DNA of 64,000 nt from Caldithrix sp. Its GTDB lineage: Bacteria > Zhuqueibacterota > Zhuqueibacteria > Thermofontimicrobiales > Sulfurfontimicrobiaceae. The notes beneath the pieces are model-generated. The model did not search any database. It was not told the DNA's origin and saw nothing but the letters and a program-made list of their open reading frames with translations. How positions within the stretch are numbered: position 1 is the stretch's first letter; each line of letters starts with the position of its first letter. The stretch spans positions 40,523-104,522 of the forward strand of contig DYKB01000016.1 of NCBI GenBank assembly GCA_020722815.1, written 5' to 3'. The position numbers were made by a program, and so were the translations under genes. Positions 37,326 to 47,100 of this stretch are shown here, piece by piece.

Positions 37326-37727
37326 TTATTGCAAAAATTTTTGTTTAAATTCTTCAGGTATTCGGGTTGGACGTTGTTTTTCATTTACAAAAGCCAGAAC
37401 AACCGCTGCTTTTGCTGCCATTTTGTTTGTTGTTAAATTGAAGATCTCTTTTTCGAGGGTGAAGCTTGTAAAAGTTTGATTGGTAATTTTACCGGTTATT
37501 TCTAACTCATCATCATATTTTGATGACGATTTATATTCGATATTGACCCGGATAACATACGGGTACTTTTTCCACCGATGAAAATCGGTGAAACTCAATC
37601 CTCGCTGACGTAAAAATTCTCCACGCGCCAATTCCAGATAATTCAGGTAAACGGCATTATTGACATGACCGAATGAGTCGAGTTCATAACTGCGGACACG
37701 AAATCGGATTATTAGCGGTTCAGACAT
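37326..37727 (-). CDS. Acyl-CoA thioesterase, 4-hydroxybenzoyl-CoA thioesterase/YbgC type
   Basis: The 133-residue hotdog-fold protein shows the family sequence RVRSYELDSFGHVNNAVYLNYLE in outline, with the catalytic Asp in ELDSFGHVNN, followed by ARGEFL, and VNIEYKSSSKYDDELEI for the long helix and second strand. Such enzymes hydrolyse acyl-CoA or similar thioesters; the substrate cannot be told. The start at 37727 has an AGGA site and gives the normal length; a longer frame up to 37832 adds 35 residues without family similarity. It is convergent with the DUF255 gene. Nothing unusual. Confidence 0.88.
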   Translation of the reverse strand: MSEPLIIRFRVRSYELDSFGHVNNAVYLNYLELARGEFLRQRGLSFTDFHRWKKYPYVIRVNIEYKSSSKYDDELEITGKITNQTFTSFTLEKEIFNLTTNKMAAKAAVVLAFVNEKQRPTRIPEEFKQKFLQ

Positions 37728-38232
37728 ATTAGTAAATCCTCGATGTTTATGCTCAAAATTAATTTCGTTTCTTTTCCAGTGGATAAATTTCAATATCGTA
37801 ATTTGGTGTAAATAAATTGTGGGAAGATACATATTTTTGTAGAAAAAAGCAATGCAAAATAATCGCGGAAGGAAAATATAACTAAAATGGGCTTTCGGCT
37901 ATCAGCAATTGGCCTTTAGCTATTGAATTTTCAATAGATACGTATAAATAATTGTATCCGTTCACAGTTATGATAAAATAATAGCTTCTGTCATGCCCGA
38001 ATGCTTACTCGATAAAAACACTCGAGTACAATTTTATGGGGCATCCATTGGTCTGAAAAAGTGTGAATTCCCGCCCAGAACATGCGGGAATGACAGATTT
38101 GATCGACCCTGTAAACGGTTACAAATAATTTTTTTCCAATCGGGTCGCCCGATAAAGTATGTACGGAGTTTTTTTCTAACCTGTGAACGGTTATCAAGAA
38201 AATTAAATGGTTAATTGGATTTGAAAAGCGTT
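37728..38232. repeat. Intergenic repeat cluster
   Basis: This 505-base gap carries several repeat pieces. CCGTTCACAGTTA (37958-37970) has inverted relatives at 38108-38122 (CCTGTAAACGGTTAC) and 38180-38195 (CCTGTGAACGGTTATC), which are direct repeats of each other 72 bases apart. Between them CTGTCATGCCCGAATGC (from 37988) faces an inverted relative ending in GCGGGAATGACAG at about 38083-38096, a common dispersed repeat type. At about 37890-37940 there is a GGCTTTCGGCTATCAGC-like word. No gene is supported; the reading frames here are repeat artefacts. Confidence 0.6.
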
Positions 38233-39243
38233 TTACTTCATTTTTTGGGCGATAATTACCAGATTATCTCCCTGATGGCCTTTGGCTAAATGACCCTGGC
38301 TGTCAGATGAGTTGAAATAGTCCTGCCCTGTACGAATTTTAAGAATGCTTTCCCGTAGATATTGATGACGATTGGGTGTATCCTGAAATTCATAAAGCTG
38401 TCGTCGCAGATGTTTCGCCAAGGTGATGAGTTGGGTTTCGTACAATAATGCTTTAAATCGTTTCCGAATAATATTCTGCTGGGGTGTCATTAGCTGGGTT
38501 GCGGTGGGCGAAAGATTGCCATGGGAAAATACTTTTTGTATTTCAAATCCGTATTGGTTTAGTAATTGTGACAGACTCTCCAGGGAGAAAATGAACAGAT
38601 GAAAAGGATTAAATCCCTGCCATTCACTCCCATATTGGGTTATGTTAGCCGAATTTCCATTGGGAGTGTCGATGATAATAATACCATTACGTTCAATTAC
38701 CTGGTTCACCTGTTTAAAGAATGAAGCCGGTTCAATAACATGTTCCAATAGATCAATTGCCAGAATTAAAGGATATTTTTCATTGGGATGCTGCGTAATA
38801 AATTCGTCTAAAGTGCCCGCATAGGTTGGAACATTTAATTTTTGACGACTGAATTTTGCAGCCGAATGCGAAATTTCGATTCCCTGAACATCCCAACCCA
38901 AACGTTGCAAAACTGAAAGTAAGTAACCTTTGGCACTTCCAATTTCAAGAACCTTCCGGGGCTGAATTTGATTTTCAACCAGTGCTACGGATCGTTGATA
39001 TAATGCGACAATTCGTCTAAATTCAACCTGATCCCGTCGATGAAAAAAATAGTAGCCATTATTATAAAGGGCTGAAAGTTCGTTTTGGGTCATTTGTGGA
39101 TAATTATAATACAATCCACACTGTGGACAACGATACATTGTAAATTTAAAAGAACCGGGCAGTTCGGGATATTTTTTTTCAAAAAATATTTCACTTTCTT
39201 TAGCACCGCAAATAAGACATGCCGGTGAATTTTTTATTTTCAT
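38233..39243 (-). CDS. Zinc-ribbon SAM-dependent methyltransferase
   Basis: The 336 residues begin with a four-Cys zinc ribbon (CLICG at residues 9-13 and YRCPQCGLYYNYP at about 38-50) followed by a class I methyltransferase domain: VLEIGSAKGYLLSVL (SAM loop, near 99), VQGIEIS (acidic end of strand 2, near 120), LILAIDLLEHV (near 160) and GIIIIDTPNG. The C-terminal 100 residues are helical. This architecture is typical of sugar or small-molecule C- or O-methyltransferases, many in polysaccharide loci, but no such genes are near. It is a single gene with 242 bases before the PPC lipoprotein gene. Substrate unknown. Confidence 0.85.
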   Translation of the reverse strand: MKIKNSPACLICGAKESEIFFEKKYPELPGSFKFTMYRCPQCGLYYNYPQMTQNELSALYNNGYYFFHRRDQVEFRRIVALYQRSVALVENQIQPRKVLEIGSAKGYLLSVLQRLGWDVQGIEISHSAAKFSRQKLNVPTYAGTLDEFITQHPNEKYPLILAIDLLEHVIEPASFFKQVNQVIERNGIIIIDTPNGNSANITQYGSEWQGFNPFHLFIFSLESLSQLLNQYGFEIQKVFSHGNLSPTATQLMTPQQNIIRKRFKALLYETQLITLAKHLRRQLYEFQDTPNRHQYLRESILKIRTGQDYFNSSDSQGHLAKGHQGDNLVIIAQKMK

Positions 39244-39485
39244 TATGAATCACTCCTTAATTCGATTTCTGATATAACTGACCAATAAAGCCAGTTATGA
39301 ATAAATTACATGTTCCCTTGTTTTTCTTGGATCGCGTTATAAATGAATTCACCTGGAAGGGGACATTGCAGATATTAAAGATAAGACGATTGTAGAATGA
39401 ATAAATGCAATAAAAATGCCATAATGTAACATTTTAGAGATTATGTCGGCAAAAGGATAAAATTATTTACAGCCTTTATGATTCC

Positions 39486-41084
39486 TTAATGAATTGGTCG
39501 GACAGATACCAGTAATTTATATTTATCACGATAGTTCGATTGATCGCCTTCCCCGGCTACTTTCAAATAATAAATGCCAGGTTTCACGATTAAGCCAATT
39601 TTTTCGGTCTCTTCAGCCGGGCGCTCACTACCGTTGGCTAACTCATTGAGATTTTTATCATAAAGGAATAAATTGGTATTGACTTTTAATATCCCCTGAA
39701 GTTTAATATCCAACCGAATCTGTTGATTTTCATTGTTGAGATCTAACTGATAAAAATCAACATCGCCTGCCGGATACAGATAGCCAGCGACCTGGGTGTT
39801 CGGAAAAATAACCGAAGCCATTTCGCGGGAATTATTCATTTCTAATTCTTCATCGGTATAGTATCGATTCATCTGCGTAAAAATTTTATAAAATTGCTCA
39901 GAATTGCCGCGTTTAAGAGCATTTTGAATTTTAAAATAACATACCTGATCTGGCGCCAGGCCAATATTGGGGATTATTTCGGTCTCCATTTCGCCGGTCT
40001 CATTCACTTTAAAAAGTTCCTGTTCATCCTGATCGTATCCAGAAATCATCAGATCAACCTTCGGTACGCCCTGCGCTTCAAACCAGATCACGCTTCGGGC
40101 TGAGTCGGTGTTTTTTATCTTGAACCAATCGACATCTTTCTCCGTTTCGATAAATCCCCGAATTGTATCATCTTCAACCAGTGTAGTAGCCCGGACAAAA
40201 CGATCATTTGGTTCAATTTCAACCATCCCATCCGTATCAATAATATCAATGCGGAGTTTATACGGTGTTTTTTCATTCGTTTGCCACTGTCCGCCTTTTA
40301 CCACCACATAGTAAAATTCCTTTGTCAAATCGATACCCAGATTGGGAATTTTTTCGGGCATCCCACGGGCTTCGCTGTTTTTTTCCAGAATAACGGCTTC
40401 AATTGGATCATAAACAATGATCCGCGTGTCCACATTCTCTACTGCCGTCAATGATATAACCAGATAGCCGGCACTGTCAGTCGGTAAATTGAATTTGTAC
40501 CAATCCTCATCATTGTAGGGGCTGATAAATCCTTCCATATCGACGCCATTGATCATTGAAGTTGCCTGAATACCGCGATTGTTCGGTTCAAATTCAACGC
40601 TTTCATAAGTGGGACTTAGATTAATTTTGAGCACATAATGCGCACTGTCATTCGATTTTCGCGGCTTATTCGGCGCCCAAAGTTCACGGACGCGTATAAA
40701 ATAATTGCCACCTTTTAATCCATAATTTGGCAGAATTTCTTCCTCACCTTCCTTATTTTTATCGACTTCAATAAGTCGGTCGCCCGCCTGATCAAAAAAT
40801 TCAAATTTCAAATTTAAATGCGGTACCCCGGTTAAAAGTGCATTCAGAATAACGACGGAATCCGAAGGGATGGCAAGCTGATACCAATCCTGATCCTGTG
40901 GCACCTGAATATAGCCTTTGACAGCAGCATTTTGTTTCAATAACTGGGCTTTTTCCTGACTATCATTCGGTTCAGCTTCGTTTTGATTGGTTACCTTTAT
41001 TGAATCCTCTTCATCAAGGTTGCTACAGGCAAATCCGATAATGATGAGAAAAATAACAAAAAACTGTGAAAAACGTATAAACAT
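39486..41084 (-). CDS. Lipoprotein with four PPC (pre-peptidase C-terminal) repeats
   Basis: The 532-residue protein starts at the ATG at 41084, six bases after a perfect AGGAGG, and opens a lipoprotein signal (FFVIFLIIIGFAC, lipidated Cys20). Four copies of a PPC-like beta domain follow, each headed by an EPND-type motif: NEAEPNDSQEKAQ, EFEPNNRGIQATS, EIEPNDRFVRATT and ELEMNNSREMASV, then a GxxxPxxDxDWY segment in each. PPC domains normally sit at the C-terminus of secreted peptidases and bind substrates or are cleaved off; here they occur alone. It is encoded 87 bases after the giant CHAT protein gene on the same strand, so it may be its partner or substrate (inference). Confidence 0.82.
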   Translation of the reverse strand: MFIRFSQFFVIFLIIIGFACSNLDEEDSIKVTNQNEAEPNDSQEKAQLLKQNAAVKGYIQVPQDQDWYQLAIPSDSVVILNALLTGVPHLNLKFEFFDQAGDRLIEVDKNKEGEEEILPNYGLKGGNYFIRVRELWAPNKPRKSNDSAHYVLKINLSPTYESVEFEPNNRGIQATSMINGVDMEGFISPYNDEDWYKFNLPTDSAGYLVISLTAVENVDTRIIVYDPIEAVILEKNSEARGMPEKIPNLGIDLTKEFYYVVVKGGQWQTNEKTPYKLRIDIIDTDGMVEIEPNDRFVRATTLVEDDTIRGFIETEKDVDWFKIKNTDSARSVIWFEAQGVPKVDLMISGYDQDEQELFKVNETGEMETEIIPNIGLAPDQVCYFKIQNALKRGNSEQFYKIFTQMNRYYTDEELEMNNSREMASVIFPNTQVAGYLYPAGDVDFYQLDLNNENQQIRLDIKLQGILKVNTNLFLYDKNLNELANGSERPAEETEKIGLIVKPGIYYLKVAGEGDQSNYRDKYKLLVSVRPIH

Positions 41085-41171
41085 GATAAACCTCCTCATA
41101 TAAACCAATGAGCGATATTGGATTCCCAACTTTTGTAAAAAGATTTGCACGTATATGCTTTTAATTTATTT

Positions 41172-44100
41172 TTATCTAAAATCACCGGTAATATTAAACG
41201 CTGCCCAGTAAGCAGGGTGTGAAAAGAGTTCCTGACGTACCAGCATTTGAGCCTTTCTTAATGCCTCACTCCGGCTATTGCCTTCTTTTAAATATCGGAA
41301 AAATCTTTTAATGAGTACCGCTGTCGCCAGGTCATCCACTTTCCAGAGACTGGACATGAGAGATGTTGTGCCGGCAAAAATAAAACTTCGCGAAAGGCCG
41401 ATGACTTCATCACCGCCGGTAATCGTACCGAGTCCTGTTTCGCAGGCACTCATGACAACCAGATAGGAATTCAGTTCGATTCCAAATATTTCATGCGCTT
41501 CCAGTCGACCATTATTTTGTTGGTCCGGTGTCAATAATAAAGTTGAAAACAATGGATTCTTTTCATCAAATTCACCATGGCAGGAAAAAAGAAAAATATT
41601 GGCATCATCTTTATACGCCCGAAAAATTGATTCAGAAGCATCCTGATTAAGAAATGCCTGGACGCGATCCGGGTAGGTTCGTATCAAACTGCGGATTTCA
41701 TGTTCCGAGAAAGTCAGACTTAAATTTGGATTCCCCAAATCCGGATTTCCAAGGGCGAGAATTGACGGCTGCCAGGAGGTTTTATCCCGATAAGGTTCAC
41801 CCTTCTCCAGACAATAGGCTAGGACTGTCGCACTGGGTGCTAATGAAAATGTATGTTTATCAATTAAATATTGTGATTTCGAATCCATCAATGCAGCGAA
41901 GGGTAAATAATGCAAAAGACCATAAGGAACGATGATGATATGTTTGAAATTATGTAAATTTTCTTCAACCGGTTTCAGTAAATGGCGATAAAGCTCTTTG
42001 CTAATTTTGTCGATTTCCAATCTTTCCGTCAGGTGTTTCCGCAAAGAAAACGTTAACTGCCCCAGACTGTCCATTGTAAATTCTTCTATTTTCAATGTAA
42101 TTTTTTGAGAACTCAGCAACCAGATAAAAATATTTTCCGGGGTCAGATAATATTCAACCAGCCCAACACTATCACCCAGCAGGGGCATGATTTCACTGGC
42201 CTGTTTTGGGAAGGCATTGATTAAATCAGCCATTTCCGGGTCATTTTCCTGTAAGCGAATCGAGAGCGTCTGGAAAGCCTCTTTTTGAACGCCTAAATCA
42301 TGTTCCAATTGTGATAGCCGGGTACGTTCAGGGACGGTCAATTCTTCTCTTTTGGCGCGTAAAGAGGCAATTTCACCCTGCAGGCTATTTATTGTCAGAA
42401 TCAGGGAATCCCGTTGGGTCGCCAAATCTGAACCAATGCCTCTTGTAAAATCAAATTTGCGATTCGCCAGGAGGTCAGCAAAATTCCTGGAGCGCGCCTG
42501 TTCGCTAACATTGAATGCCTCAAGTGGCTGTGAATTCTCCGCCAGGACGCGAATGAGGTCATGATAAACCTCCTGTTTATCATCGATAAAACCTGATTTA
42601 TAATCCTCAATTTTAATACGCGACCGCATATTTTCGATAATCGCCACCGCTTTCTGGAGTGCGACGATACTTTTTTCCAATTTCCCCTGTTTACGCCAGA
42701 TCTGAGACTCTAAACGATGAGCGCGCCAGGTGAGCTCTGGAAAAAGATAGTATTCCGCCTGTTGAATGGTTTTTTCGGTGTAGATGAGGGCTGAATCGGG
42801 TTGGTTCGTTACCGTATACAGGCGTGCGTATTCATAATAACATTGTGTTTCATTCTTTTTATCTTTAATTTCGAGGGCGTAATTGATTGATATGTCCAGA
42901 TTTTTTCGAGCGGGTTCAAATTTTCGCTGATCGATATAGATCATGGCCAGATTTCGATGGCCCGCGGTGAGCCCCTGACGATTTGAATACGTACTATCCA
43001 GTCGGAGTGCCTGTCGAAAATTGTCGAGCGCCTGATCCCAGTTTTTCAGTTGCTTAAAAATTAAACCCAAATTTTGATAAGTAGCTGCTAAATCCCGCGG
43101 GATATTAATCTCTTGTGCCAGATCACGTGCTTTTTCTTCGGCCAGCAAGGCTTCTTTTAATTGTCCGAGGCTCATCAGCACAAGTCCCTGGGTACTCAGC
43201 GCCAGCGAAACCAGTTGACGATTTGAAATTTGCCGGAATATCGTAATCGCTTCCTTTATTAAATTGAGACTGTTTTGATATTCACCGGTTTTCCAGTTAA
43301 TATTCGCCAGGTTATACAGACTGATACCCGTTTTCAATGAGTCATCAATTTGACGGGCTAAGTCGAGGCTGCGTTCCTGGTATTTTTTAGCTTCCGGATA
43401 ATTACTCATATTTTCATAACATAGCCCAATATTTTGCATGGCTGAAAGTGTATTTTCATCATCACCTTCATCCTGAAAGATTTTCAACGCTTTAAGTTGT
43501 GAAGCGAGTGCTGCCGGATAGTTTTGAATATTCAGAAGATAAACACGGCCGAGGCTTAATAAAACCAATCCCGCTTTTAAAGGATCGTCCATTTCTTCAA
43601 ACTGGGCAATTGCTGTTGAATAGGCGTCAATTGCCCGTTTATATTCAGCAGAGCGCTCATAAAGTTGTCCCAAATAATAATTTGAATGGGCTAATTGTAC
43701 TTTTTCAGTAGCCAAAGAGACATATTTCTGTTGATATTCAATAGCTTTTGCGTATTGCTTATCTTCGGTGTGAAAAACCATCAGGCTGTAGTAAATGTCT
43801 TGGATCGCTGCCGTATCCTGAATCGATTGCGCGTATTCCAACTGCCGATTGGTGTATTCAATTGCTTTCGAATAAATTCCACCAGCATTTGCCACATCGA
43901 TAATAAGTGAATATAAATTTAATAAACTCGTGGTATCGTCCCTTGCGATTGCCATCTGAATGGCGTCTTCATAATAATTAATGGCATCGGACCAATTCTT
44001 TTCATTAAAAGCGGTTAAATTGGCCAATTGTACTCTTCTCTCAAAGGCGAAGGTGGCATATTCCCGTTCTTCGGACGGACTCATACCGCCATAACCTGAA

Positions 44101-47100
44101 AGCTGAAAAGCGGCCCAGTCGAGATTTTTGGGGTCATCCTGAATCAGTTGATTAATTGCCAGCTTGTATGCCTCGCCGGGCTTGTTCGTCGTCAAATATT
44201 GATAGAAATATTGATAAAATTTGGTACGAACATCGGGTGATACTGGCCAGAGGTTGCTTAAAATTGTAGAAGTTCCGGCATAGAATAAACTTTGCTGATT
44301 GAACAAAATCGGCAAAACTGAAGAAATCGAGCCAATATATTGCGAACTATCATGTTCAAGAACGACTAACTGGCATTTTAAGCGCCAGCCAAAAATATCC
44401 AGCGTGTTAAACTGAAAATTTTGACTATTTTCAGTATTTAATTTAAACTGACTGAGTCCCGGATCGATACTATTCCAATGGGCATTCGATTTAATATGAA
44501 TGATATTGGCGGGCGTTAATTGATTATATAAAACTTCCCGATTCGTTGATGGTTTAAATTGGACAGGAACATAGCTGGTATTTCTCAAATTTGCAAGAAA
44601 ATTTTCAGTTTTTAAATCATGCATAAACAAAAGATGTGAACCGGAAAGTTTGCGTTTTTCGGTGCTATAATAGTAATTTGAAAGCGAAGGGACGGTAATA
44701 ACGGTTTGCTGAATATTTTGATTGTTTTGGAAATAGACACAGAGGTTGAATGGTACTAAAATTAAACAATCATCCGGAATAAAAATAATTTCTTCTTTTT
44801 CTTTAAGCTGTTCCCAGATCGGCTGCAAGATCAGATTATTGATATTTTGAATCTGAATGATTTGGGCATCTTCATTCGCGCGACCTGCATAAAACTGATT
44901 TGTCAACTGTCGTAAATCATCCCGCTTGATAGTATATTTTTGAAAGGTTAGACTGTCATGGGTTACCACCCAGATAAAAAGTGAGTCAATTCCGGTAAAA
45001 TAATAGACCGCAGCCATATTGCTGGTAAGGGCGCGCTGGAGTTCCTGGGAAGCAATTGGATTGACACGAACCAGAGATTCCAATTCACGATCTTTATTAT
45101 CACGTAGCAATTCCGCATATTGCATTTCAAACTTTTGGATAGCATTTTCCAATCGACTCACTTTTGCGGTATCAACATATAATATATTTAATTTCTCTTT
45201 TTGAATGTGATTTCGAAGGGCAATAAGTGTATCCTGATGACTGACCGCATCGTTTCGGAAGTTGGTATCGTACATGATCCGCAAATTAACCTTTTTTCGG
45301 CTCATCGATACCAGAAAACTGTGATTTTTGAATGACTCCACCAGATATAAAGCGGTTTCTGGCAGGCCAATACTGGAATAGTACTGAATCGCACTCTCAT
45401 AAGCCGAGCGAATGACTTGAATCTGGGAACTCCCCAGGGAACCGAGCGGATTGGCCAGGATATGGGTCTGTAAAATTTCCAATGCCAGATCAAAGAAGAA
45501 TGAAGGGTAATTTTCACTCAGTTCAAGTTGTTTTATCGGTCCCAACGCCCATAATATTTTGGCCATCAGGAGATTAACCTGCCATTCCAGATTTTTATGC
45601 AGGTAACGCTGGCATAAATTTAAGCTGATTTTTGCCTGCGTATACGCTTTTTCATATTCCTGGACGGAAAAATAGGTCAGCGCACGATTATAGCGTAAAA
45701 TCGCTATCTGCAAGGGATATTCATTAAACGTGTCGACGCGAATTCCCATCTTATAGCAGGAATCGGCAAGCATTTTTTCTTCCAGAACCATTAGCCAATC
45801 CGCCGGGCGTTCGTGTATCGGTGTTGAATCTTCGGGCTTTAAAAATTGCTGTGCTTTAACATGATGCAAATTTCCCATGATATTCAATAAAATCATCTTA
45901 TATTTCGGATCAAGCAGCACATCTTCGCGCATATAGTAGCGCAAACCCTGGTTGATATATTGCATCGCTGTTTCGATTGAGCCGAAAGCATTGTTCGATT
46001 TCAGGAGCGGATCAAACGTGGGGGTATTCTCCGGCCGTCGGTCCGGGTGATTGATTTCAATCGCCAATGTGGTGAGATTAATAATATTTGTCAGGGCACC
46101 GATAAAGAGTAAATTATCATCACAGATTTTCAGGCTCTGATTGAAGTAGTTCCAAGATTCGGCGAAATTTCCGATCCGATAATAGAGAAAAGCGATATTA
46201 TTCAAAATAATCGCTTCAGCCGAAATATTCCCTATTTTATTATAAATTTGGAGTTTTTTCTTGTGAAATTCGATTGCTTTTTCAATCTCATTTTGTCGAA
46301 TATGGCTGTTTTCCTGAAAGGAATAAAGCAGCGCGAACTCCTCGGCTGTTGTGAAACCGCTATAAGCCGTTGAACTTCCGGTTATCAATTTCCCGACATT
46401 ATAAACCGGAAATTCCCACCCCAGGATCCCCAGTTTAATCCAGTTGGCATCCGTTTCGACTTTTTTATAATTTTTATTGTTTAAGCAGGATAAAGATTTA
46501 TCAATGTATTTAGTGAGTTGTTCTTCGTCGCCTAATTTATCATAATTATAGGCGATTTGACGATAAAGAAGCTGTAAATCGGCCAGCCGAACTGATTCTG
46601 GAATTTTTTTTCGCGATTTTTGTAAATCAGCTATTTTAACAAACAGGTCAATAGCATTTTCCTGATCATTTTCAATTTGATACAGTAAGGCCAATCTTTT
46701 CATGTTACCGACCATTTGGTTTGTATCACCAGCATCGCTATAATACTTTATCGCCTGTGAGAGATATTTCCGTCCATTTTGATAATTTCCCACCACCAAT
46801 GCACAATGCCCCAAACGACTGTAGGTTTGCGCTTTTATCTGATTATTTTGAAAAGTTGTGTCAAATTTCAGGCGGGTTAAATAATTTTCATAAGCCCAGG
46901 GAAAACCAAATTCCCCAAGCTTGTAATAATTGGTTGCCAGGTTAAAAGCTAACAAGGACTCACGTTCTGGATTTTGACGTTCATCGTTTAATGCCCGTGC
47001 GGTATTTAACAGGTCGATGGCGCCTTCATACCAGTGGGCCGGTGGTTTTTCTCTGATTCCAAGTGCCAATCGATACAAAGTTTTTACCGGCGCCGTTATC

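Noticed and set aside
38026..38214. Small genes in the repeat cluster before the methyltransferase
   Set aside because: Frames follow the repeat sequences on both strands and lack ribosome-binding sites.
39417..39435. Third CRP-like site near TAATGTAACATTT
   Set aside because: The left half does not match in CRP spacing, so it is only a half-site and probably chance.
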